IMG/VR virus record: IMGVR_UViG_3300042881_004166
Span: 1-56,939 of that record
Strand: one strand, 5' to 3'
Source: a virus
Length of the DNA: 56,939 nucleotides
Of the stretch, positions 1-4,567 are shown piece by piece. Under the pieces are notes generated by a model. The model saw only the letters and a program-made list of their open reading frames with translations, was not told where the DNA came from and ran no database searches. Numbering within the stretch: the first letter of the stretch is position 1; each line of letters opens with the position of its first letter. Position numbers and translations under genes: made by a program.

Positions 1-148
1 CTGTGGAATACATAAATAAATACTTAGCAAAAGTTTCATCTGATAGTTCATTTCTGCGTTCATGGAGTTCGCCTGCTAATCCCATAATTTCATCGTCAAA
101 AATACTATCTTTGGTTGCGTCAAGTATCCCGATAGCAGTTGCTAACAT
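1..148 (-). CDS. Small phage protein, partial (C-terminus outside window)
   Basis: This leftward reading frame starts at an ATG at 148-146 and stays open for 49 codons to the window edge. The start overlaps the stop of the upstream gene as TAATG, the translational coupling used throughout this early cluster. The visible part is acidic and mostly helical in character. I do not recognise the family. It belongs to the operon of the promoter at 382-404. Confidence 0.6.
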   Translation of the reverse strand, partial: MLATAIGILDATKDSIFDDEIMGLAGELHERRNELSDETFAKYLFMYST

Positions 149-354
149 TATTTCACAACCTTTAGTGTTGCATAAGAGTTGCCTGCGTTTAGATTATCTA
201 TAAGTGGCATAATATCGGGAACGAGTAAAGAGTGTAGCATTCCTTCTAATAATTGTGCCTGCATATCTTTATCTAATTCTAGTAATCGTTGTGCGGTTGG
301 ATTAGTTTCATCTAACTCTGTAATAAATCTAAGAGAGTGTTCTACTGTTTTCAT
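148..354 (-). CDS. Small early phage protein, unknown function
   Basis: This gene encodes 68 residues. It is preceded by the leader sequence AACGAAAGG about 6 nt before its ATG, the same Shine-Dalgarno-containing leader seen before other first genes of early operons here. It is the first gene after the promoter at 382-404 and is coupled (TAATG) to the next gene. The product is leucine-rich and acidic, without membrane segment or cysteines. No domain is recognised. Small proteins in such clusters often act on host functions in phages, but nothing in the sequence shows this. Confidence 0.7.
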   Translation of the reverse strand: MKTVEHSLRFITELDETNPTAQRLLELDKDMQAQLLEGMLHSLLVPDIMPLIDNLNAGNSYATLKVVK

Positions 355-381
355 TAGAGCCTTTCGTTGTTGGATAAGAGT

Positions 382-404
382 ATTTTACCACAATACACCG
401 ACAA
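382..404 (-). promoter_or_regulatory. Early leftward promoter P1 (TTGTCG-N11-TAAAAT)
   Basis: Read on the minus strand, TTGTCG (404-399) is followed after exactly 11 nt by TAAAAT (387-382). The predicted start site is near 375, just upstream of the AACGAAAGG leader of the 148-354 gene. It belongs to a set of six promoters with this spacing (also near 1405, 2207, 2606, 3458 and 3881). Confidence 0.65.
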
Positions 405-428
405 TTCTTTACATATCTGTAGGATTTC

Positions 429-485
429 GGGGTGTTTTACATCACACCCGTAACGACACGCCCGACCCCGTACCCTTGTGGGCGC
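429..485. repeat. GC-rich intergenic repeat, copy A
   Basis: This roughly 57-bp segment is nearly the same as 1441-1497. Both carry a GTGTTTT/ATCACA part, then GACACGCCCGA (455-465 here), then CCCTTGTGGGCGC. The GC content stands out against the AT-rich surroundings. An inverted pair, GGGTGT and ACACCC, flanks 8 nt at 430-449. It lies between the small membrane gene and promoter P1 and has no reading frame. Confidence 0.6.
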
Positions 486-495
486 AGCTGCGGCG

Positions 496-627
496 CTATT
501 GTTCCCCGCTAAGCCCGTTGTTATCTATATCAGGTTTTGTATATAATAAAACAAATAAAAAAATTAAAGGCGGAAGAATTAAAAACAAAACAAAAAAGAA
601 TCCAATTAGCGCTCCAATTAATTCCAT
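496..627 (-). CDS. Small single-span membrane protein (43 aa)
   Basis: A short reading frame starts at the ATG at 627-625 and ends at TAG at 498-496. After a five-residue N-terminus it encodes a very hydrophobic stretch (about residues 5-29, rich in Phe, Leu and Ile with two prolines), then a short polar tail. This fits one transmembrane helix with a small soluble C-terminus. AAAAAAGG lies about 12 nt upstream, a weak ribosome site. It follows the gp88-family gene by 21 nt and is probably cotranscribed. A role is unknown; holin-like or host-membrane roles are guesses. Confidence 0.55.
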   Translation of the reverse strand: MELIGALIGFFFVLFLILPPLIFLFVLLYTKPDIDNNGLSGEQ

Positions 628-648
628 AGTATATTATACCTTTTTTCT

Positions 649-1368
649 TTATTTTTTACTAGCGCTAAATCTAATATCTGCTTTACCGTAGACACATAAT
701 CCACATGACACACATGCAGAGCCTGCATTGCTAATAAGCGGAATGCTTTTCATATTCTCAGGACACTTAGCGCCAGGCTTGCCCGTTAATTCTTTCATTG
801 TACTTTCAGTAACGGCGAAAGTTTTTCCTAGATAAGCAAGGCGAATTCCTTCATTTACTTTTAGTTCATGGCCGATCTCTTTATTCTCATCATCCGTAGA
901 ATAATATAAAGATAGATTAGATATATCTTTTAGGATAATCGCTGCGTCCTTCACCCGTGTGTATACCCAAAATTGAATATCGGAATGCTTTTCAATAACA
1001 GTCTTCCAGGCATAGGTATAGGTATCATTAAAAAAATCTCCGTCCCAGTGAATACGGAATAACTTAGGCGCATTCTTCTTATCACAATCAGCAACAAATT
1101 CTATGATCATCTCATCCAATAAACGCACCATTGTGTCATTATCCGCATTGCGTAACAATTCCCAATTGTGCAGCAGATTAGCCTTAACAGCCTTATAAAG
1201 TTTTTCTAATTTTCCCGCATAGCAAACAGTCTCACAAATAGAAGTTGCGCCAGGGCATGAAAAATCTTTGCCAGCGGGTAATCCAAAAGTATTAGCAATT
1301 GCTGCTTGCTTGCCATTCTTTGTAACAAGGTTAGCGACTTTGCGATCATTAGATCTTTTTAATTTCAT
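649..1368 (-). CDS. gp88-family phage protein (cysteine-rich)
   Basis: This gene encodes 239 residues with the pattern of the mycobacteriophage gene-88 family: an N-terminal SNDRKVANLV-type stretch, FGLPAGKDFSCPGATSICETVCYAG with closely spaced cysteines, a central FRIHWDGDFF motif, and a C-terminal CP...CVSCGLC cluster. The many paired cysteines suggest metal or Fe-S binding; the biochemical role of the family is not known to me. A longer in-frame ATG exists at 1416, but the ATG at 1368 has AACGAAAGGTCAACTC in front and lies downstream of promoter P2, so I chose it. It is the longest early gene in the window. Confidence 0.8.
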   Translation of the reverse strand: MKLKRSNDRKVANLVTKNGKQAAIANTFGLPAGKDFSCPGATSICETVCYAGKLEKLYKAVKANLLHNWELLRNADNDTMVRLLDEMIIEFVADCDKKNAPKLFRIHWDGDFFNDTYTYAWKTVIEKHSDIQFWVYTRVKDAAIILKDISNLSLYYSTDDENKEIGHELKVNEGIRLAYLGKTFAVTESTMKELTGKPGAKCPENMKSIPLISNAGSACVSCGLCVYGKADIRFSASKK

Positions 1369-1393
1369 GAGTTGACCTTTCGTTATTAAGAGA

Positions 1394-1416
1394 ATAATAT
1401 CATAGGCCACTGACAT
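1394..1416 (-). promoter_or_regulatory. Early leftward promoter P2 (ATGTCA-N11-TATTAT)
   Basis: On the minus strand ATGTCA (1416-1411) is followed after 11 nt by TATTAT (1399-1394), with the AACGAAAGG leader and the ATG of the gp88-family gene downstream. Architecture and spacing are the same as in the other early promoters. Confidence 0.65.
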
Positions 1417-1423
1417 TTATTAC

Positions 1424-1451
1424 AAAACACCCCAGCTTTCAGGGTGTTTTT
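1424..1451 (-). terminator. Hairpin terminator upstream of promoter P2
   Basis: AAAACACCC (1424-1432) and GGGTGTTTT (1442-1450) form a 9-bp stem with a 9-nt loop. On the minus strand the stem ends in TTTT. It lies between the three-gene cluster 1644-2163 and promoter P2, so it would end that transcript before the gp88 gene begins. The plus-strand reading also ends in a T-run, so it may work in both directions. Confidence 0.5.
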
Positions 1452-1535
1452 AATCACACTCTTAACGACACGCCCGACCCCGCACCCTTGTGGGCGCGAC
1501 ACGCCCGACCGCGTTGTAAGCTGCAACACGCCCGA
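1441..1535. repeat. GC-rich intergenic repeat, copy B, with extra GACACGCCCGA units
   Basis: This is the second copy of the repeat seen at 429-485, with GACACGCCCGA at 1467-1477, then CCCTTGTGGGCGC. A further GACACGCCCGA follows at 1498-1508 and AACACGCCCGA at 1525-1535. No gene is present. The interval 1369-1643 holds only promoter P2, this repeat, the hairpin at 1424 and the inverted repeat at 1601. Confidence 0.6.
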
Positions 1536-1600
1536 GATTATATTAGATCAGTTTTTTTATATTTAATTTTGCGTGTGTATTTTTTTTTATTGCGAACAGG

Positions 1601-1624
1601 TTGCGCCGCATTACTACGGCGCAA
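1601..1624. other. Perfect 8-bp inverted repeat
   Basis: TTGCGCCG (1601-1608) and CGGCGCAA (1617-1624) flank an 8-nt spacer, about 20 nt beyond the stop of the 1644-1835 gene. A strong RNA hairpin would form at the 3' end of that mRNA. There is no directly adjacent U-run, so it may be a mRNA 3'-end stabiliser rather than a true terminator. Confidence 0.4.
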
Positions 1625-1643
1625 TTCCTGAATTCGTTTTACT

Positions 1644-1835
1644 TTATTTTGAAGAGAAGTTAGGAACACGATATCCACTTGCCTTATGAAATCTGATTAC
1701 ATCAAATCGTTCGTTATCTTTCGCAAACATTTCTGCGAAATCGTGAACAGTTTTAGAAAAAACAGCGGGGTGCGTTTTGTCGCTAATATATTTTAATATT
1801 TCAGCAGTAGCGATATAATCTTTACGGGTCATCAT
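1644..1835 (-). CDS. Small early phage protein, MTRKDY type
   Basis: This gene encodes 63 residues, starting with MMTRKDYIATAEILKYI and containing DFAEMFAKDNERFDVIRFHKASG. Short proteins with an MTRKDY start and a DNxRFD segment recur in the early regions of actinobacterial and other phages; I recognise the pattern but no function. Its start overlaps the stop of the preceding gene as ATGATGA. It is the last gene of the P3 operon, followed by an inverted repeat. Confidence 0.75.
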   Translation of the reverse strand: MMTRKDYIATAEILKYISDKTHPAVFSKTVHDFAEMFAKDNERFDVIRFHKASGYRVPNFSSK

Positions 1836-2032
1836 TTTGCGGATACCAATCCTAGTCTACTAAAGTTTTTTGTATACATTTTGCCATTAGGCATAGTTAA
1901 ATTATAGGTTGCTAATTCTTTAGCGAACCCGACATCATAACATTTAGCGAACGCTTCAAATGCTTGAAGAGCGTCAGCAAATTGGTGTGTGTATTCTAAA
2001 TTGCCGTCATAGTAAGTAAATAATTTATACAT
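1832..2032 (-). CDS. Small early phage protein, unknown
   Basis: This gene encodes 66 residues from the ATG at 2032-2030, which overlaps the upstream stop (TAATG) and is preceded by GGGGTA. A longer in-frame version to 2065 exists but would run into the upstream zinc-ribbon gene. The product has an aromatic N-terminus (YKLFTYYDGN), a helical middle (ALQAFEAFAKCYDVGFAKELATYNL) and a basic C-terminus. The family is unknown. Confidence 0.65.
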   Translation of the reverse strand: MYKLFTYYDGNLEYTHQFADALQAFEAFAKCYDVGFAKELATYNLTMPNGKMYTKNFSRLGLVSAK

Positions 2033-2163
2033 TAGATACCCCATGTATCTTGAACACAGTCGCAACTTTCCACATCATAATTCTTTTCATCACCAAAGAA
2101 TATGAAGCCAGCACCGCCACACTCATCACAAGCGACCCCGATTATTTCTGCTAGATTTCCCAT
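2032..2163 (-). CDS. Small zinc-ribbon-like protein (43 aa)
   Basis: A 43-residue frame runs from the ATG at 2163 to TAA at 2034-2032. It contains CDECGG near residue 12 and CDC near residue 34, a four-cysteine arrangement that can hold one zinc ion, with GGAGFIFFGDE between. It is the first gene after promoter P3; ACGAAAGGA lies about 8 nt before the ATG. Such mini zinc-ribbons are common in actinophage early clusters. The partner (nucleic acid or protein) is unknown. Confidence 0.65.
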   Translation of the reverse strand: MGNLAEIIGVACDECGGAGFIFFGDEKNYDVESCDCVQDTWGI

Positions 2164-2195
2164 TTATAGTTTTCCTTTCGTAGTTTGTTAATGTA

Positions 2196-2218
2196 ATTAT
2201 AGCCTAAGCCACCGACAA
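2196..2218 (-). promoter_or_regulatory. Early leftward promoter P3 (TTGTCG-N11-TATAAT)
   Basis: On the minus strand TTGTCGGTGG starts at 2218 and a perfect TATAAT lies at 2201-2196, with exactly 11 nt between TTGTCG and TATAAT. The three-gene cluster 2163-1644 follows. Confidence 0.7.
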
Positions 2219-2236
2219 TTTCGGGAAAGACACGCC

Positions 2237-2359
2237 CTAGAGCGCACCTTCCTGAAATAATCCGATTTCTAAATCTAACATTTCTGCGGGTGTTGCTTCG
2301 GATAAATCTACCCAGCCAGCACCCTCATCATTCATTCTAAAGATTTCTATGTATCCCAT
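2237..2359 (-). CDS. Small acidic early protein (40 aa)
   Basis: A 40-residue frame runs from the ATG at 2359 to TAG at 2239-2237, directly after the stop of the 2361-2558 gene (1 nt apart). The product is acidic, with a WVDLSEATPAEMLDLE segment, no cysteines and no membrane span. GTAGGTGAA, the end of the upstream gene, may serve as its ribosome site. A copy of the GACACGCCC motif overlaps its stop codon. Function unknown. Confidence 0.55.
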   Translation of the reverse strand: MGYIEIFRMNDEGAGWVDLSEATPAEMLDLEIGLFQEGAL

Positions 2360-2360
2360 A

Positions 2361-2558
2361 TTATTCACCTACCTTAACCGCAATTATGCGATAGTGGTCT
2401 TTATAAGAATGCGGTGTGCGAATTAAAACACGATACGCTTCTTTATCATTACCAAACCAATGTTCGGTTTTTTCACCGCTAATAATTTCTCCATTAAGAG
2501 AATTAGAGCGATATTCTTTACCTTGTAAAAGGTTTTCTATTGTGTATAAGTTAGCCAT
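2361..2558 (-). CDS. Small early phage protein, unknown
   Basis: This gene encodes 65 residues from an ATG preceded by AACGAAAGGAAGTGGCTAAC. It carries a MANLYTIENLLQGKEYRS start and a basic aromatic C-terminus with YRIIAVKVGE. It is predicted to be a beta-rich small domain. It is the first gene after promoter P4 and is followed at once by a 40-residue gene. I do not know the function. Confidence 0.7.
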   Translation of the reverse strand: MANLYTIENLLQGKEYRSNSLNGEIISGEKTEHWFGNDKEAYRVLIRTPHSYKDHYRIIAVKVGE

Positions 2559-2594
2559 TGTTAGCCACTTCCTTTCGTTTTGTTATATGCCGAT

Positions 2595-2617
2595 ATTATA
2601 CTCTAACCCACCGACAA
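2595..2617 (-). promoter_or_regulatory. Early leftward promoter P4 (TTGTCG-N11-TATAAT)
   Basis: On the minus strand TTGTCGGTGG starts at 2617 and TATAAT lies at 2600-2595, again with 11 nt between. An AACGAAAGG leader and the ATG at 2558 follow. Confidence 0.7.
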
Positions 2618-2686
2618 TTTGCATATTACTTTCCAGTAATTCCATATTTTGAGACGCTCAAGTCGTGTGTCCTTAATCACATTTAG

Positions 2687-2739
2687 CCTGTGGACGACAC
2701 GCCCGACACGCCACGACACGCCCGAAAGTTATCCACAGG
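2687..2739. other. Candidate replication origin: DnaA box with GACACGCC iterons
   Basis: A perfect DnaA box, TTATCCACA, lies at 2729-2737. Its inverse, CCTGTGGA at 2687-2694, pairs over 8 bp with TCCACAGG at 2732-2739. Between them are three direct GACACGCC units (2696, 2705, 2715), two of them full GACACGCCCGA. A T-rich run follows (2747-2755). DnaA box plus iterons plus AT-rich DNA in a 270-bp gene-free interval is the layout of many phage and plasmid origins. Alternatives are a repressor cluster or an RNA hairpin. Replication proteins are not in the window. Confidence 0.4.
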
Positions 2740-2755
2740 ATTCAGGGTTTTTTTA

Positions 2756-2828
2756 TAGTGTGTCTTAAATCACAAAATGCCCCCACAGCTTTTGTGGGCG
2801 CTTCCGCTTTTGTCAAGCCGACACGCCG
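2756..2828. repeat. Divergent copy of the intergenic repeat with hairpin
   Basis: The segment has GTGTGTCTTAAATCACA, then a near-perfect hairpin of GCCCCCACA (2779-2787) and TGTGGGCGC (2793-2801), then GACACGCCG at 2820. It shares the order ATCACA, TGTGGGCGC and GACACGCC with the copies at 429, 1441 and 2660, but in rearranged form. The 2618-2829 interval holds no gene. Confidence 0.45.
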
Positions 2829-2829
2829 T

Positions 2830-2928
2830 TTATTCTTTGTGATCTTGCTCACATACGCATTTAGTATATGCGCCAGCGTTTAACCTGCCACATTTAGGGC
2901 AGGTATAAAATCCGCTAGGGTTAGCCAT
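2830..2928 (-). CDS. Mini zinc-ribbon protein (32 aa)
   Basis: The frame runs from the ATG at 2928 to TAA at 2832-2830. It contains YTCPKCGRLNAG and then CVC, so three or four cysteines are placed as in a small zinc ribbon. The start follows the stop of the 2929-3081 gene directly (TAAATGGC), with AGGAGAGA upstream as ribosome site. It is the last gene before the candidate origin. Function unknown. Confidence 0.6.
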   Translation of the reverse strand: MANPSGFYTCPKCGRLNAGAYTKCVCEQDHKE

Positions 2929-3081
2929 TTACTTATCTCTCCTAAGTAATGCGATAGAATAAATAAAACCAATAGAGCCAACTAGTAGCCATGTTGGGAT
3001 ATCTATACCGACACCATTAGGCCATAGCCCGTTAATGTATAGCGAAAAGTATTCGCTGTCTAATAATAATTCTAAGTTCAT
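2929..3081 (-). CDS. Small membrane protein (50 aa)
   Basis: The frame runs from the ATG at 3081 (TAATG overlap with the upstream gene; GGGAGG 9 nt before) to TAA at 2931-2929. Residues about 30-45 (TWLLVGSIGFIYSIALL) form a membrane helix that ends in LRRDK, a positive-inside signature. A polar 28-residue N-terminus would lie outside. Role unknown. Confidence 0.6.
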   Translation of the reverse strand: MNLELLLDSEYFSLYINGLWPNGVGIDIPTWLLVGSIGFIYSIALLRRDK

Positions 3082-3254
3082 TATTCGTATGCCTCCCAAT
3101 CTAATGTTAATTCATTTTCGATAATTTCATCAAGGCTAACGATATCGCTATCGCTAATCGCCTCAGCGTTAATCTTATTTAACGCTTCTTCTTCATCTAG
3201 ATAGACATAAGCATCTGCTACATCTGCCTGAATTGTATCCCATTTGGTCATCAT
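3081..3254 (-). CDS. Small acidic protein (57 aa)
   Basis: The frame runs from the ATG at 3254, within the TAATGATG junction with the upstream gene, to TAA at 3083-3081. The product is strongly acidic (many Asp and Glu), with VYLDEEEALNKINAEAI and SLDEIIENE segments, probably helical. Highly acidic small phage proteins sometimes mimic DNA, but nothing here goes beyond charge. It is coupled to the membrane protein that follows. Confidence 0.6.
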   Translation of the reverse strand: MMTKWDTIQADVADAYVYLDEEEALNKINAEAISDSDIVSLDEIIENELTLDWEAYE

Positions 3255-3409
3255 TATTTATTTACCTCTACTTCTCTAATGTTGTAAGTAAAACCCTTAC
3301 CAAGTTTATTTAACTCAGCGATTACCGCTAAGATTTCTTCGGGCTTACTAGCCTTTTGATTTACGGCTAGCAGTTGGCTACCTTGCCATAGTGTATAAGT
3401 TATAGTCAT
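3254..3409 (-). CDS. Small early phage protein (51 aa)
   Basis: The chosen ATG at 3409 follows AACGAAAGAAGGACAGAAA, a good ribosome site. Longer in-frame starts (3475, 3439) lie within or at the predicted promoter start. The product begins MTITYTLWQGSQLLAV and looks like a compact beta-alpha-beta domain. It is the first gene after promoter P5 and heads a four-gene coupled run (3409 to 2830). Function unknown. Confidence 0.65.
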   Translation of the reverse strand: MTITYTLWQGSQLLAVNQKASKPEEILAVIAELNKLGKGFTYNIREVEVNK

Positions 3410-3446
3410 TTTCTGTCCTTCTTTCGTTAGGTTTTTCATTAAGGTA

Positions 3447-3469
3447 AATCTATCATAGTCGCCCGACAT
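3447..3469 (-). promoter_or_regulatory. Early leftward promoter P5 (ATGTCG-N11-TAGATT)
   Basis: On the minus strand ATGTCGGGCG starts at 3469, and 11 nt after ATGTCG comes TAGATT (3452-3447). The -10 is weaker than in P3 and P4 but the spacing is identical. The gene at 3409 follows. Confidence 0.55.
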
Positions 3470-3490
3470 TATCAAGCGACACGCTGTCGC

Positions 3491-3640
3491 CTATTCTGTG
3501 ACCTTAGTCACAGTAGGGAGAGAGATTAAGTAGCGTAGCAATACCTTACGCTCATAGGTAGTTAATTCGGGGTGATTAGAAACCACGCCACCATTTTGGT
3601 ATTCCCAAACAATTTTATTAAAAGTTTTTTCGGATAACAT
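3491..3640 (-). CDS. Small early phage protein (49 aa)
   Basis: The start at 3640 overlaps the stop of the zinc-binding gene (TAATG). A longer frame to 3676 would lie inside that gene. The product (MLSEKTFNKIVWEYQNGG start, then PELTTYERKVLLRYLISLP) looks like two helices. It is the second gene of the P6 operon. Function unknown. Confidence 0.6.
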   Translation of the reverse strand: MLSEKTFNKIVWEYQNGGVVSNHPELTTYERKVLLRYLISLPTVTKVTE

Positions 3641-3822
3641 TACATCACCCAACTTTCTTGAGTGTATGCTAACCACTCACCAAGGGTCATTAAGCCCTTG
3701 TATTCTTTACATTTACCGCAAAACATTTCGCTTGCGTAGTCTGAGCAGAAAACGCAGACAATTAGATTAGCCTCATCGGCTCGGACATTAGAGAGAGTAA
3801 TCTCTCTGATTAGTGTAGTCAT
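3640..3822 (-). CDS. Small zinc-finger-like protein (60 aa)
   Basis: This gene encodes 60 residues with CVFCSDYASEMFCGKCKEYKG, two CxxC pairs 8 residues apart, consistent with one zinc site. An N-terminal MTTLIREITLSNVRADEANL precedes it. AAGAAAGG lies 8 nt before the ATG, and promoter P6 is upstream. As first gene of the early cluster next to the divergent control region it could be a small regulator, which is inference. Confidence 0.65.
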   Translation of the reverse strand: MTTLIREITLSNVRADEANLIVCVFCSDYASEMFCGKCKEYKGLMTLGEWLAYTQESWVM

Positions 3823-3869
3823 TTTAACTACCTTTCTTAGTAAGACTTTCTTACTTTCTTTATACTATA

Positions 3870-3892
3870 ATCCTAGCAGGGGGGTCTGACAT
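3870..3892 (-). promoter_or_regulatory. Early leftward promoter P6 (ATGTCA-N11-TAGGAT)
   Basis: On the minus strand ATGTCA (3892-3887) is followed after 11 nt by TAGGAT (3875-3870). This is the same spacing as in the five other early promoters. The spacer is unusually C-rich. A second A/T-rich box (TATAGTATAAAG) lies just downstream. Confidence 0.5.
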
Positions 3893-3907
3893 TATGCCTA
3901 TCACAAA

Positions 3908-3995
3908 TCGGACATGTCGGACAAATTAAAAAAAACTTTGTAAAAACATTATGAGTTACATCACATATGGTCGCACTAATGGGGCATATCGGACA
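3908..3995. promoter_or_regulatory. Candidate operator: three TCGGACA repeats
   Basis: TCGGACA occurs at 3908-3914, 3917-3923 and 3989-3995 in the gap between the leftward early cluster and the rightward genes. The first two are 9 bp apart and the third is 72 bp from the second. The TGTC core, read on the minus strand, is the same as in the early promoter boxes. A phage regulator might bind here. The rest of 3823-4113 holds only promoters. Confidence 0.4.
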
Positions 3996-4055
3996 TCTCG
4001 CAGGGGTGTATCATACAAATTAAAAATATATTAACATTTTATGAAATCTAAAATA

Positions 4056-4080
4056 CTAGTCGACTAAGATTATATAGCTA
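4056..4080 (+). repeat. 25-bp control-region repeat, copy 1
   Basis: The segment CTAGTCGACTAA followed by GATTATATAGCTA recurs at 5165-5189 with only two differences. The first 12 bp are close to a palindrome and also occur at 9712-9723. It lies 22 bp upstream of the -10 box of a predicted leaderless gene. Confidence 0.55.
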
Positions 4081-4098
4081 AGATCCTAAAATCAATAA

Positions 4099-4107
4099 TG
4101 CTATAAT
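4099..4107 (+). promoter_or_regulatory. Extended -10 promoter for a leaderless gene
   Basis: TGCTATAAT ends at 4107, six nt before the ATG at 4114. The expected transcription start falls on or next to the A of the ATG, and there is no Shine-Dalgarno sequence, so the mRNA should be leaderless. Confidence 0.6.
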
Positions 4108-4113
4108 TTGATT

Positions 4114-4311
4114 ATGGACAATACAATGGATTACCTATCAGATAACGAAGAAGAAGACAAATGGGACAATATGCAAAAAACTTGTTGGAGCGGATACAAG
4201 CAGGTAGGCATGAAAGATAAAAATGGTCGACAGGTACCTAACTGTGTTCCTATTAAAAAGTCTTTATTTGGTACAGAAGGACCTCAGACTTTAATTCCTA
4301 AAAATAAATAA
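4114..4311 (+). CDS. Small phage protein with CWxGYKQVGMK motif
   Basis: This gene encodes 65 residues from the ATG at 4114 (an in-frame TTG at 4108 overlaps the promoter). After a very acidic N-terminus it has KTCWSGYKQVGMKDKNG and VPNCVP. The CxxGY..xGxKxKNGxxVPNC pattern recurs as a small module in proteins of aquatic phages, often at the end of larger virion proteins, and two cysteines bracket it. Here it stands alone. No function is assigned. Confidence 0.65.
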   Translation: MDNTMDYLSDNEEEDKWDNMQKTCWSGYKQVGMKDKNGRQVPNCVPIKKSLFGTEGPQTLIPKNK

Positions 4312-4320
4312 TAAATATCC

Positions 4321-4350
4321 TTGACCTAGAAATATTTTAAATGCTATCAT
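4321..4350 (+). promoter_or_regulatory. Promoter of the structured leader (TTGACC-N18-TATCAT)
   Basis: TTGACC (4321-4326) and TATCAT (4345-4350, with TGC before it) are 18 bp apart. The predicted start is near 4357, at the first stem of the structured segment. Confidence 0.5.
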
Positions 4351-4355
4351 GATAA

Positions 4356-4522
4356 CCTTGAACAGTTTTCGGAGATAATATCAAGGGGTTAAACTTCAGG
4401 TGCATACAATGACGGAAAAGTCATTAAGCAAAGCAGTAACCGATTAATTGCGGGTTTACAACCTAGTGCCAGTTTCGGGGATACTCTTTAATTTTTAAGG
4501 GGTGTAGGGGTTCCTATGCTCC
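4356..4522 (+). ncRNA. Candidate structured RNA leader or small RNA
   Basis: The 240-bp gene-free gap after the promoter holds several helices. CCTTGA (4356-4361) pairs with TCAAGG (4381-4386). AATGAC and GTCATT form a 6-bp hairpin with loop GGAAAA (4408-4425). GGGGTGTAGG and CCTATGCTCC pair over 10 bp (three G-U pairs) around GGTT (4499-4522). AACC and GGGTT pairs lie between. No U-run follows the last hairpin, and the gene at 4568 has its own ribosome site, so this may be a structured 5' leader or a processed RNA. It matches no riboswitch, tmRNA or tRNA that I recognise. Confidence 0.4.
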
Positions 4523-4567
4523 AATTCTGGAAAATACACAGAAAACATAAAGCATAGAAGGAAATAT

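Noticed and set aside
179-691. 170-codon plus-strand frame across the early region
   Set aside because: It is antisense to supported leftward genes and crosses the GC-rich repeat; no ribosome site.
382-2617. Mycobacteriophage L5-type stoperator sites
   Set aside because: TGTC and GGTGG elements occur but in the opposite order to the L5 consensus and tied to a -10 box; they fit a promoter element better.
4356-4522. tRNA, tmRNA or known riboswitch
   Set aside because: No cloverleaf or CCA end; the GGGGTTCCTATGCTCC part only superficially recalls a T-arm. No tmRNA ends or riboswitch consensus was recognised, so it is left as an unnamed structured RNA.
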